Shown here: positions 1 through 9,088 of the stretch, piece after piece
Numbering within the stretch: position 1 is the first letter of the stretch
How the letters are laid out: the number at the start of each line of letters is the position of its first letter
Origin: an uncultured Lachnospiraceae bacterium
GTDB taxonomy: Bacteria; Bacillota; Clostridia; Lachnospirales; Lachnospiraceae
Assembly (NCBI GenBank): GCA_902783375.1
Contig: CACZQN010000051.1
Location: 1-37,492, forward strand
DNA length: 37,492 nucleotides
Direction of reading: 5' to 3'
The notes under the pieces: generated by a model
The model's database searches: none
Told to the model about the DNA's origin: nothing
What the model saw: only the letters and a program-made list of their open reading frames with translations
Translations under genes and position numbers: made by a program

Positions 1-158
1 ATAAGGGATAGAAGGGAAATAGAAAACCCCTCCCCTCAAGATTGAGGGGCGGGGGAGTTGAAATGTGCGAAGCACATTATTCTTGTGCATATGGTTAACC
101 TTTTTCGGATTTTCTTCATGAACGACATCATACTTTCCTGAATAAACATGGAGCAATA

Positions 159-187
159 TTGTAATAGATAGTGGAAAATGGTATAAC
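159..187 (+). promoter_or_regulatory. Putative promoter of the surface-protein gene
   Basis: TTGTAA at 159-164 and TATAAC at 182-187 are separated by exactly 17 bp. Transcription would begin near 194, just where a stem-loop starts, and give a leader of about 80 nt before the start codon at 273. This is pattern matching only. Confidence 0.45.
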
Positions 188-193
188 AGAGTA

Positions 194-223
194 GCAGGAT
201 CGTTCCTGCAACAGGAGAACGAT
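194..223 (+). other. Two mutually exclusive hairpins in the 5' leader
   Basis: Segments 194-199 (GCAGGA) and 204-209 (TCCTGC) form a perfect 6-bp stem. Segments 199-208 and 212-223 form a second stem (ATCGTTCCTG with CAGG and AACGAT, 2-nt bulge). The two share bases, so they cannot form together. No known riboswitch was recognised. Upstream, 62-78 is a perfect 7-bp stem around a GAA loop. Confidence 0.4.
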
Positions 224-272
224 AAAGCTGATGGATTTGCCATAGATGTGGCTGGTAAGAAAGAAGGCGTTT

Positions 273-3200
273 ATGAAAAGAAGAATGAGAATGCTGGTGG
301 CTTTGCTGGTGACGACTCTGTGCCTGACGCAGATTCCCGGAGTAAACTGGGTAGCTGGAGCAGAGACGGTGCCGAGTGCAGATGCTGGCGACTTCCATGT
401 AACGGGAAATCAGGAAAACTACTCTTTCGATGCGGAACAGGGTGTGCTCTTCATCACGGGCGATGTCTCTGTAGGCATGAAGGAAGGAATCGGGCAGACC
501 GGACAGAGCATCATTGTCGCAAATGATGCCGCGGTAACACTGGATGGAATCCATATTCAGGCAGAGAAAGGTCCTGCGATTCTGATCCAGTCGCCGCATA
601 GCGTGACACTTGTTCTGGCAGAGGGAAGTGAAAATGAGGTGATCGGAGCGCATGGCGTCAATATCAATCATGTGGCCGGATCCTTTGCCGGAATCGAAGT
701 GGAATTTGAGTACGAATCGGGAGAGAACCCGCAGAATCAGATGGCATCCCTGACGATTGAAGGAACTGGAACATTGACAGCAACCGGGGATACCAATGCT
801 GCCGGGATCGGTGGAAGCAACAGTGCCAAGGGGAGCAAAGGGAAAGGCCTTTACGGGAATATCACGATCAATGGAGGAACCGTAACGGCAACATCTCCAA
901 AGGCTGGCGCAGGAATCGGCAGTTCTGACAATCCAGGGGATGGAACCAGTTCTGGTTCATATAAGAAGACAGGATATAATACCTGGGGAACGATTACGAT
1001 CAATGGCGGAACCATTACAGCAAAATCAGGAGGAAGTGGTGCCGGAATCGGTGGCGGAAATCATGTTGACAGCGGGAAGATCGTGATCAACGGCGGAACC
1101 ATTACGGCAGACGGTGCAGCAGGCATCGGATGTGGGATCGGAAGCCATAAGAACAAAGATGATAATGGAAATATGGGAGATAAAGGCCCGGGATATTACC
1201 ATGCAGATGTGGAGATCAATGGAGGTACGATTCAGGCTACAAGCAATGACATCGGTGCTGCAATTGGCGGTGGAATGTACTGTGACGCGAAAGTAGTCAT
1301 AACCAGAGGAACAATCAATGCGGTCGGTGGTGACCGAGAGGGGAAAACACATCACGGCGGTGCAGGAATTGGTGGTGGCTATCTGGGACATGCGGACGTG
1401 TCGATTATGGGAGGACAGATTACGGCGACAGGAGGAGATGGTGCATCCGGAATCGGCTCCGGCGGTTCGCCGAATTCTTCAGAAGGTCGTGGGATCGAAG
1501 GACGAAGCGTTCCATATGTAGCGCAGACAGCAGTGACGATCAGTGGTGGTGACATCACAGCAAGAGGCGGTATCAGGGGTGGTGCCGGGATCGGCCTTGG
1601 TGTCGGTGCAGACAAAGGGACCGTAACGATTACAGGCGGTACAGTGAAAGCCTATGGCGCTGCATCCTCTGAGAATGAGATGTACGGCGGCGCAGGAATC
1701 GGTTCCGGATTTCAGGGCAGCGGTAGCGGTAAAAGTAAATATTTTGTTGATGCAGATATCGCAGTCACGATTACCGGTGGTGATGTTCTGGCTGTTGGTG
1801 GCTGGGGTGCGGCTGGGATTGGTTCCGGTGCCAACAACAAGATGGCAGATGAAATCACGATTACAGACAGCAAGAATGCTGACGGTACAGAGTCCGGCCT
1901 GAAGCTCGAAGCATATGCGGATGGCACAAAGTTCGCCATCGATACCAGAGTTCTGAATGACGATGGTTCGACAACGAGCCGGACAGAAGGAAGAACATAT
2001 ACAGGAGATTTCCTTCAGGGGACCTTCGTCCATGCCGGAAAGATTGGTGACAAAGAGCAGAACCCGGAAGGCCTGAAGTCGATCCAGGTGATCCATGATC
2101 GGACCGGGGAGACAGTGACACTGACACAGATGCCGGAGAGCTATCGGTCCTTTGCACTCGATGTCGCAGAGCCTGGAAACTACAATGTCTATACAGACGA
2201 GAGCAGCATCGGTGAGGGAGAGGGACGGTATTTCAGTGAAAGTAAGAAGGATGTCTACCAGGAGGATGAGGTCCTGAACAATGGGGTCAAGTACCGTGTC
2301 GAGACCGACAGACTGTGCGACAACTTCTATCTGTATCCGGTAAAGTCAATCGTGGTCTCGAAATCAGTTATTGCCGATAAGGGACTTGAACTTGCAGGAA
2401 TCAACAAGCGTGTATATTTTGCACTGAAGATGAAAAATACGGATGGCAGTGCAGGTGATTTCGTAAAGAAGGCTGATGGAACGACCTGGATTGAATCGAT
2501 TGCAATTCAGAATGGCATTCCGCAGTCGAGAGCATTTTTCCCGAATATCCAGGATGCAACTTATGATATCTGGGAAGTGGATGAGAATGGTAACCCGATC
2601 AGTGCAGGGACAGCGTTTGACTTTGGCATTCTGAAGAAGATTACAACAAAGCACGGAGATGATACGACGAACAATGCGACCATCAGCGAGAAAGTCTGGA
2701 CGGATCAGGTGACGGTTGAAAATACCTATGAGCCGCTTGTTGGACTGACGCTGACGGAAGTCGTTGAGGAGGACAATGCGCAGGCACCTGCGGATGCGGT
2801 GTTCCATTTTACCGGAAATGTCACAACGATGAATGGGACAGATATTTACTACTACATCCAGAGCGGTGACCGGGACAGTGATTCTGCTGCGGAGAAACCG
2901 GAGTATATCCAGGTAAAGAGCGGGACGGAATTCGGAATCGATCTGAAGAACGGCGAGACAGCGCATTTCCTGAAGTTCCCGGAAGGGACCACATATGTAT
3001 TCCATCAGCCAGGAAGAATGCTTCCGGACGGCTTCTATCTGAGAGAATCAATGCTCAAGAAAGAGATGAAGCAGGATGCAGCGACCGGTGCAGAAACGGT
3101 TGGGATCCTTCGGACATTTGCAGTTGCAGATGAGGGAACAACGGTATCGCGACTCGGAGAGACCGTCAGTGGTGAGGTCGGCGGAAATGAACTTGTACAT

Positions 3201-4943
3201 CATGTGACGTACTTCAATCCATATGCTGAGGTGACCGCGGAGGGCGGCAAGACCTGGGTTGAGAAAGACGGAGACCTTTCTCTGCGGCCGTCAGAGATCA
3301 CCGTGCACCTGCTTGCGGCGCTTCCGGGGGAAGACAAAGAGGCTTTCCGGGACGCAGCAGGGAATACAGTGACAGCGACGGCAGCGGAAAACAGTGCGTG
3401 GAGATATTCCTTCTCTGGCCTTCCGGCATATCGGCATGGTGAGCAGCTGACTTACTCCGTGTCGGAAGAACCGGTTTCCGGATATATCACGACTGCTCTG
3501 GGCATGGATGTGACGAATACGAAGATCGGTCATGGGGAGATCGGAATAACGAAGATCGATGCGATCAGCGGTGAGCAGCTCGAAGGTGCGGAATTCACCC
3601 TGATGGCGCAGGAGATCAAGGATGCGCAGCCGATCGTGATCCGGACCGGAGAAGACGGTACAGCCATCCTGAAGGCCGATGACGATCTTGTAGCACCCTA
3701 TCTGCCGGCAACACCGGGTGGCATCACGGTATTCGTTCTGAAAGAGACGGCCGCTCCGGCCGGATATCTGCTGGATTCGCATACGGAACACCAGGTGGTG
3801 ATCCAGGCGGTCGCTACGAAGGATGATGCCGGCGTGGAGAGCCTTGAATACCAGATGACAGTCGATGGAGCACCTACAGCTGTCATTCGGAATGAGAGAG
3901 ACGTGACAGTCAGAGAAGTGATCGATGAACAATATTCCAGCATCAAGGTGACAAAATACGGTGCTGATCAGGATGGAAAGAATGAAGCGCTGCTGACGGA
4001 TAAGACTGCGGTATTTGGCCTTTACGGAAGGAAAGAGGATGGGACGGATATTCTTCTCCAGGAATTCGAGGCGGGTACATTTGAACTGAATCCTGCACTG
4101 GGAACAGTGAAAGGGTGGTTTGATTTACTCCATGAATCCATACTGGGACCGGCAACGCCTGGTGCGGTTTCCCTGTATATCCAGGAGAAGGAAGCACCGG
4201 AGGGCTATGAAAGAACGGATGAGAAGTTTGAACTCACCGTCTGGAAAGATGCAAAAACGCAGATCGACCGCGCAGCCGGGAAATTCGTGACGACTGTGAC
4301 CTATGGAATTGCAACACCTGCGACTGAGCATACTGCAAGCGGCTCCGCAGTCAAGGTTGTAAACACGAAAAAGCCGGAAGAACCGGAAGAACCGAAAGAG
4401 CCGGAAAAGCCGGAGAAACCGGAAGAACCGGAAGAGCCGGAAAAGCCGGAGGAACCGGAAGAACCGAAGGAACCGGAAGAGCCGGAGAATCCGGGAGAAC
4501 CAGACACCCCGACACCGGACACCCCGGTTGTGAACCCGCCGGCTGTCAATCCGCCGACGACGCCGACGACGCCGACGACGGAAGTGCCGGACGAACCGGA
4601 GAATCCTTCTAAGCCGGATGATCCGGAGAATCCTTCTGAGCCGGATGAGCCGGAAACGCCGGGAACGGAAGAAATTGATGACGACGATACACCGCGCGGA
4701 AATCATGAACCGGATGAAAAGGAAGATGACGGGACAGTAGAAGGAATCGATGACGATGATATCCCGAGAGGCAGCTTTGATGGGGATGATGAGCAGAACC
4801 ATAAGGGTGGACTCGGTGCCGGCGAGGAAGCTGCAGCGCGTTCTCCGAAGACCGGCGATGCAAACTCTTTGCTGATGCTTTTCGGCACGATGATCGCAGC
4901 AGTCGGAACCATGTATGCCGCAAGAAAGAGAAAAGAGGACTGA
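273..4943 (+). CDS. LPXTG-type wall-anchored surface protein with GAGIGG repeats and SpaA/Cna-B domains
   Basis: A secreted 1556-residue protein predicted to be fixed to the wall by sortase. The start at 273 has AGAAGG 5 nt upstream; the ATG at 246 has no ribosome site. A basic, hydrophobic signal peptide covers roughly residues 1-30. Residues about 170-520 hold around ten glycine-rich repeats of the form GGTITA...GAGIGGG, typical of beta-helical carbohydrate-binding-like surface modules. A Cna-B-like domain follows near 984-1085. Two SpaA-type domains lie near 1087-1179 and 1221-1326, each with a TK lysine and an E-x-AP-GY strand that would form an isopeptide bond. Next come a PEEPEEP linker (from about 1366), two acidic IDDDDxPRG motifs, the sorting motif SPKTGD near 1522, a membrane helix and the tail ARKRKED. 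The motif has S where LPXTG has L. The ligand is unknown; adhesion is an inference. Confidence 0.9.
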   Translation: MKRRMRMLVALLVTTLCLTQIPGVNWVAGAETVPSADAGDFHVTGNQENYSFDAEQGVLFITGDVSVGMKEGIGQTGQSIIVANDAAVTLDGIHIQAEKGPAILIQSPHSVTLVLAEGSENEVIGAHGVNINHVAGSFAGIEVEFEYESGENPQNQMASLTIEGTGTLTATGDTNAAGIGGSNSAKGSKGKGLYGNITINGGTVTATSPKAGAGIGSSDNPGDGTSSGSYKKTGYNTWGTITINGGTITAKSGGSGAGIGGGNHVDSGKIVINGGTITADGAAGIGCGIGSHKNKDDNGNMGDKGPGYYHADVEINGGTIQATSNDIGAAIGGGMYCDAKVVITRGTINAVGGDREGKTHHGGAGIGGGYLGHADVSIMGGQITATGGDGASGIGSGGSPNSSEGRGIEGRSVPYVAQTAVTISGGDITARGGIRGGAGIGLGVGADKGTVTITGGTVKAYGAASSENEMYGGAGIGSGFQGSGSGKSKYFVDADIAVTITGGDVLAVGGWGAAGIGSGANNKMADEITITDSKNADGTESGLKLEAYADGTKFAIDTRVLNDDGSTTSRTEGRTYTGDFLQGTFVHAGKIGDKEQNPEGLKSIQVIHDRTGETVTLTQMPESYRSFALDVAEPGNYNVYTDESSIGEGEGRYFSESKKDVYQEDEVLNNGVKYRVETDRLCDNFYLYPVKSIVVSKSVIADKGLELAGINKRVYFALKMKNTDGSAGDFVKKADGTTWIESIAIQNGIPQSRAFFPNIQDATYDIWEVDENGNPISAGTAFDFGILKKITTKHGDDTTNNATISEKVWTDQVTVENTYEPLVGLTLTEVVEEDNAQAPADAVFHFTGNVTTMNGTDIYYYIQSGDRDSDSAAEKPEYIQVKSGTEFGIDLKNGETAHFLKFPEGTTYVFHQPGRMLPDGFYLRESMLKKEMKQDAATGAETVGILRTFAVADEGTTVSRLGETVSGEVGGNELVHHVTYFNPYAEVTAEGGKTWVEKDGDLSLRPSEITVHLLAALPGEDKEAFRDAAGNTVTATAAENSAWRYSFSGLPAYRHGEQLTYSVSEEPVSGYITTALGMDVTNTKIGHGEIGITKIDAISGEQLEGAEFTLMAQEIKDAQPIVIRTGEDGTAILKADDDLVAPYLPATPGGITVFVLKETAAPAGYLLDSHTEHQVVIQAVATKDDAGVESLEYQMTVDGAPTAVIRNERDVTVREVIDEQYSSIKVTKYGADQDGKNEALLTDKTAVFGLYGRKEDGTDILLQEFEAGTFELNPALGTVKGWFDLLHESILGPATPGAVSLYIQEKEAPEGYERTDEKFELTVWKDAKTQIDRAAGKFVTTVTYGIATPATEHTASGSAVKVVNTKKPEEPEEPKEPEKPEKPEEPEEPEKPEEPEEPKEPEEPENPGEPDTPTPDTPVVNPPAVNPPTTPTTPTTEVPDEPENPSKPDDPENPSEPDEPETPGTEEIDDDDTPRGNHEPDEKEDDGTVEGIDDDDIPRGSFDGDDEQNHKGGLGAGEEAAARSPKTGDANSLLMLFGTMIAAVGTMYAARKRKED

Positions 4944-4968
4944 TCGATCGGTAGATCAGGAAAGAGGA

Positions 4969-5030
4969 AGAGGCTGTCGCATTCGTGAATGATTCAGGAG
5001 CAATCATTACGGACGCGGCAGCCTCTTTTT
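4969..5030 (+). terminator. Rho-independent terminator
   Basis: AGAGGCTGTCGC at 4969-4980 pairs with GCGGCAGCCTCT at 5015-5026 (one G-U), followed by five T. An inner stem (AATGATT/AATCATT) extends it. It ends the surface-protein transcript 25 bp after its stop. Confidence 0.85.
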
Positions 5031-5037
5031 CATGCCT

Positions 5038-5127
5038 GATATGACTATAAAAGCTTATTTATTTCACTTCAGTCAACCGTTTTCCCTGCTTCGGAGTCCT
5101 GACAGAAGACCCGATATGATTATAAAA
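5038..5127. repeat. Pair of diverged direct repeats in an AT-rich gap
   Basis: The 15-mer GATATGAYTATAAAA occurs at 5038-5052 and 5113-5127, 75 bp apart, with loosely similar flanks. A weaker third match (TTATGACTAAAT) lies near 5210. The rest of the gap 5031-5372 holds no gene I can support; it has one imperfect hairpin at 5269-5287 (GCTACACC/GGTGCAGC). Confidence 0.4.
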
Positions 5128-5372
5128 CCTGATTTTGCTTCTGATAATCATGGAACAATCTGATTTGCTGGCAAAACAACGAATTCCGATGTCATATTAT
5201 CCGGATTTGTTATGACTAAATCTACTCATTTCAGTTAAGCTAGTCAACTCACCCCCAACAAGAGAAAAGCTACACCCTCGGTGCAGCATGACTGGAATTC
5301 GAGAAATTATTTTAAATAGTCAAGTACCCCGCATTCAATGCATATTTGACACAGCCACTCTGCGTTTTTCGA

Positions 5373-5401
5373 TTGATTTGCGATCGCGACTCGGCTATAA
5401 T
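5373..5401 (+). promoter_or_regulatory. Promoter of the Nudix-kinase pair
   Basis: TTGATT at 5373-5378 and a perfect TATAAT at 5396-5401 with a 17-bp spacer. It lies downstream of the in-frame ATG at 5346, which rules that codon out as the start of the next gene. Confidence 0.75.
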
Positions 5402-5438
5402 AAATGTAATTAATTGTCTGTGGGGGAGGAATGAACGC

Positions 5439-5951
5439 ATGTTGATCCAGAAGCATTGCTGGGAGTGCGGTGCGGCACTGACCGAGAAGGAACTGGAGCA
5501 CGAAGGCATTGTTCCGTACTGCCCTTACTGCGGGGAGTTCCGCTTCCCGCTGTACAATGTCGCCGTCAGTATGGTGGTCGTGAACCGGGAGAACGGGAAG
5601 GTCCTCCTGATCAAGCAGTACGGGAAGGATTATTACCGTCTGGTGGCCGGTTATGTGAACCGAAAAGAGCGGCCGGAGGATGCGGTTGTCAGGGAACTGA
5701 AAGAAGAGACCGGCATGACCGCAGCCAACGTGCACTTCAACCGGACAAGCTTCTTTGAACCGTCAAATACCCTGATGGAAAACTTCACCGTGATTGTTGA
5801 GAATGACCGGGAACTGGATCCGAACTATGAGATTGATTCCTGCGCATGGTTCACCCCGGATGAGGCAAGAGAGAATATCGGTCATGGGATCCTGGCAGAG
5901 CGGTTTCTGCTGGCCTGCCTGGAACAGGAGTATCCACTGTTTATCAGATAG
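5439..5951 (+). CDS. Nudix hydrolase with N-terminal zinc ribbon (NudC-like)
   Basis: A 170-residue soluble protein expected to hydrolyse a nucleoside diphosphate linked to another group. Residues 7-31 hold two Cys-x2-Cys pairs (CWEC and CPYC), a zinc ribbon like that of NADH pyrophosphatase NudC. A complete Nudix box runs from G71 to M93 (G-x5-E-x7-REL-x-EETG-M), with the metal-binding RELKEE helix intact. NudC proteins are usually longer, with an N-terminal domain that is absent here, so NADH is not assured. The start at 5439 follows GGGGGAGG by about 9 nt and lies just past the promoter. The stop is 12 nt before the hybrid kinase gene, so the two are probably cotranscribed. The substrate cannot be told from sequence. 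Confidence 0.88.
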   Translation: MLIQKHCWECGAALTEKELEHEGIVPYCPYCGEFRFPLYNVAVSMVVVNRENGKVLLIKQYGKDYYRLVAGYVNRKERPEDAVVRELKEETGMTAANVHFNRTSFFEPSNTLMENFTVIVENDRELDPNYEIDSCAWFTPDEARENIGHGILAERFLLACLEQEYPLFIR

Positions 5952-5963
5952 AGGAGTAAAGCG

Positions 5964-8933
5964 ATGTTTGGCAAACATTTCGTCCTGAATGAGAATACTA
6001 TTTCTCTGATCGAAGAGCTCGGCAAACATATGCCGGGTGGTTTCTTCATTTATAAGGCAGATGAGACAGAAGAGGTCCTGTACGCGAATCACGCGGTACT
6101 GGACATCTTCCGCTGCGCAGATCTTTCGGAGTTCATGGAACTGACGGGGAATACCTTCAAGGGGATGCTGCTTGCGGAGGATTATGTGGCAGCCGAAAGA
6201 GCGATCGCGGACCAGCTTCTGGAAAGCCGGGATCAGACGGACACGGTCGAATACCGGATCCGCACGAGAGATGGAGAAATCCGCTGGGTCGAGGACTACG
6301 GCCATTACGTGGAGTCGGATGCCTATGGCGGAATCTACTATGTCTTTATTTCCGATATCACAGACAAGCGGAAACAGATGGAAGCAGACCTCGCGGTGCG
6401 GAACGCGGTGATCGAGGCGCTGAGCGAATCCTATCATACGGTCTGGCTGATCAATGATGTGGAAATCGGGAATTTCTCCCTCTACCGCGGGGATGTGGAT
6501 GGAAAGACGGTGCATGCAGCGCCGATCCGGGATGCGCTTGGCCATCTGAAATATGACAAGGCAAAGGAGTACTATATCCGCACAAGCGTCGCGAAGGTGG
6601 ACCAGGATCGCCTCCAGGAGACACTGACGCTCCAGAATCTGAAAAAGAAACTCATGGTCAAACCGCAGTTCAATATCAATTATCTGCGTGTCATGGACGA
6701 CGGAAGCGAGCGGTATTTCCGCATCGAGTTTGCCAAGGTCAATATGCCGGACGGCAAGATGGGCATCGTCTGCGGATTCAAAGATGTCGATGACGATGTG
6801 CGTGCCGGGCAGGCTGTCCAGAAGGCGCTGCAGGAGGCGAAGAAGACGGACGAAGAGAACCGGCGGCTGATGGAGCAGATCGAGTCTGCTGCGAAGCTCG
6901 CGGACCTCATGGCTTCGGTGGCGTCGCTGCTGACGAACATCCCGGCGATGAGCTTTTCGAAAGATGCGGCGACTGGGGTCTATCTTGCGTGCAACCAGTC
7001 CTTTGCGGACTACGCGCATAAAGAGAGCCCGCAGGGCGTGATCGGACTGACGGACTTTGAAATCTTCGATCCGGTGACAGCGGCCCATTTCGTCGAGGAC
7101 GACCGGAAAGCGGTGGAGATGGACGATCCGTATATCTTCTTCGAAGATGTGCCGGATGCGGTCGGGAATCCGAGAAATTTCCAGACAACCAAGATGAAGT
7201 TCACGGACAATACGGGCCGGCTCTGCACGCTCGGGATGTGCGTGGATGTCACGGAGATGACCCGGATCAAGGCGGAGGAGGCAGCGGTCAAGGCCAGACA
7301 GCAGGAACTCGAGGAAAAACTCGCTCTGCAGGATCAGCTGATCGAGCAGAGCCATGCCCTCTCGGATGCCCTGGCAGCGGCGGAGGAGGCCAGCAAGGCG
7401 AAGACCGCGTTCCTCTCCAACATGAGCCATGAAATCCGCACACCGATGAATGCGATCATCGGTCTGAATAATATTGCGTTAAATGATCCGGAGACGCCGC
7501 CAAGAACCAGGGAATACCTGCAGAAGATCGGCACATCGGCGAATCACCTGCTCAGCATCATCAACGACATTCTCGATATGTCCCGCATCGAATCCGGCCG
7601 GATGGTGATCAAGAATGAGGAATTCTCCTTTGCAAAGCTTCTGGAACAGGTGAATACCATCATCAGCGGACAGTGCAGAGACAAGGGTCTGCACTATGAA
7701 TGCAGGATGGACGGGACAATCGACGATTACTATATCGGCGACGACATGAAGCTGCGCCAGATCCTGATCAACATCCTCGGCAATGCAGTGAAATTCACGC
7801 CGGAAGGCGGCAATGTCATGTTTCGGGTGGAAGATGCTGCACGGTTTGACGGGAAGGCGACGCTGCGGTTCACCATCTCGGATACGGGAATCGGCATGAG
7901 CAAGGAATATCTGCCGAAGATCTTTGACACCTTCAGTCAGGAGGATTCCTCCTCGACCAACAAATATGGAAGTACGGGTCTCGGGATGCCGATCACGAAG
8001 AGCATCGTGGAGCTGATGAACGGAACCATCGAAGTGGAAAGTGAGAAGGGAGTCGGCTCAACATTTACCGTCCATATCACCCTGACCGAATCCAGCCGGA
8101 AGAAGGTCGGGACAGATGATGAATATGAGATCCAGCCACATGAGATGCGGGTTCTGATCATCGATGATGACCCGATTGCCTGCGAGCATGCATCGCTGGT
8201 CCTCGGTCAGGTCGGTGTGATCTGTGAGATCGCCGAATCCGGGCCGGAGGCCATCGAGATGGTGAAGGTCCATCATGCCCGGATGGAGAATTATACCCTG
8301 ATCCTGGTCGACTGGAAGATGCCGGAGATGGATGGCGTCGAGACCACCCGTGAGATCCGGAAGATCGTCGGGAATATTACGCCGATCATCATCCTGACTT
8401 CTTATAACTGGGATGATATTGCGGACGAAGCAAAAGAAGCGGGCGTGGACAGTTTTGTGGCGAAGCCGCTATTTGCGGGAAATGTTCTGGATGAATTCCG
8501 GGAAGCGTTCGCGAAGAAGAATGCTGCGCTGATGAAGAAAACGGTGGATCTGACCGGAAAGCACATCCTGATGGCAGAGGATGTCCCGGTCAATGCCGAG
8601 ATCATGATGATGATCCTCGAGATGCGGGAGATCAAAGTAGACCTCGCGGAGAACGGGCAGATTGCCGTCGACCTCTTCCGGACACATCCGGTGGGATACT
8701 ATGATGCGATCCTGATGGATATGCGGATGCCGGTCATGGATGGCCTTGAGGCCACCCGCGTGATCCGCAGCCTCGACCGGCCGGACGCAAAGACCATCCC
8801 GATCATCGCCCTCACCGCCAACGCCTTCGACGAAGACGTCCAGCGGAGCATGCAGGCCGGGCTGAACGCGCACCTGAGCAAACCCGTCGAACCCGAGGCC
8901 CTTTTTGAAACTTTAGAAAGCCTGATCTCGTGA
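5964..8933 (+). CDS. Soluble PAS hybrid histidine kinase with two receiver domains
   Basis: A 989-residue signalling kinase with no membrane segment or signal peptide, so it should sense a cytoplasmic cue. A PAS domain occupies about residues 20-140 and more PAS-like sequence lies near 310-430. A coiled coil leads to the dimerisation helix with the H-box SHEIRTPMN (His489). The ATPase domain has the N-box (Asn607, ILGNAVKFTPEGG), DTGIGM and GSTGLGM. Two receiver domains follow, with phospho-acceptor aspartates near D783 (LVDWKMPEMDG) and D919 (LMDMRMPVMDG), each with its acidic pair and KP lysine. No histidine phosphotransfer or output domain is present, so the phosphoryl group must pass to another protein or the receivers regulate the kinase itself. 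RBS AGAGGAG lies 6 nt before the ATG. The Nudix neighbour suggests nucleotide-linked sensing; that is an inference. Confidence 0.92.
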   Translation: MFGKHFVLNENTISLIEELGKHMPGGFFIYKADETEEVLYANHAVLDIFRCADLSEFMELTGNTFKGMLLAEDYVAAERAIADQLLESRDQTDTVEYRIRTRDGEIRWVEDYGHYVESDAYGGIYYVFISDITDKRKQMEADLAVRNAVIEALSESYHTVWLINDVEIGNFSLYRGDVDGKTVHAAPIRDALGHLKYDKAKEYYIRTSVAKVDQDRLQETLTLQNLKKKLMVKPQFNINYLRVMDDGSERYFRIEFAKVNMPDGKMGIVCGFKDVDDDVRAGQAVQKALQEAKKTDEENRRLMEQIESAAKLADLMASVASLLTNIPAMSFSKDAATGVYLACNQSFADYAHKESPQGVIGLTDFEIFDPVTAAHFVEDDRKAVEMDDPYIFFEDVPDAVGNPRNFQTTKMKFTDNTGRLCTLGMCVDVTEMTRIKAEEAAVKARQQELEEKLALQDQLIEQSHALSDALAAAEEASKAKTAFLSNMSHEIRTPMNAIIGLNNIALNDPETPPRTREYLQKIGTSANHLLSIINDILDMSRIESGRMVIKNEEFSFAKLLEQVNTIISGQCRDKGLHYECRMDGTIDDYYIGDDMKLRQILINILGNAVKFTPEGGNVMFRVEDAARFDGKATLRFTISDTGIGMSKEYLPKIFDTFSQEDSSSTNKYGSTGLGMPITKSIVELMNGTIEVESEKGVGSTFTVHITLTESSRKKVGTDDEYEIQPHEMRVLIIDDDPIACEHASLVLGQVGVICEIAESGPEAIEMVKVHHARMENYTLILVDWKMPEMDGVETTREIRKIVGNITPIIILTSYNWDDIADEAKEAGVDSFVAKPLFAGNVLDEFREAFAKKNAALMKKTVDLTGKHILMAEDVPVNAEIMMMILEMREIKVDLAENGQIAVDLFRTHPVGYYDAILMDMRMPVMDGLEATRVIRSLDRPDAKTIPIIALTANAFDEDVQRSMQAGLNAHLSKPVEPEALFETLESLIS

Positions 8934-8940
8934 TTTTTTC

Positions 8941-9088
8941 CGAGGGAGTGACCTTCCGGAAGGATATCGTATCTTTCGGGGAGTGACTTTTCGGAAAGGA
9001 TACTGTATCTCCCGGGGTGAGCGACCTGCCGGGAACGCTGCTGCTTTCCCGGGGGAGTTTGAGCATTTCGCCCGGGAAGGTTCCTGTA
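8941..9088. repeat. Four diverged tandem repeats of 36-39 bp
   Basis: Units start at 8941, 8977, 9013 and 9050, each opening with CGRGG. Units 1 and 2 continue AGTGAC; units 3 and 4 have diverged (TGAGCGAC and GAGTTTGA). Each carries a small inverted repeat at the same place: CCTTCCGGAAGG in unit 1, CTTTTCGGAAAG in unit 2, then weaker versions around GCCGGG and CCCGGG. The changes between units 1 and 2 keep the pairing. Units 1 and 2 also share a second small palindrome (GATATCGTATC, GATACTGTATC). The array begins 8 bp after the kinase stop. Confidence 0.75.

Noticed and set aside
1-245. Known riboswitch upstream of the surface gene
   Set aside because: Short hairpins are visible, but no conserved riboswitch core (such as c-di-GMP type) was recognised.
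5763-7430. A 555-codon open frame on the minus strand across the kinase gene
   Set aside because: It runs antisense to clear Nudix and PAS-kinase coding sequence, has no recognisable domain and no ribosome site.
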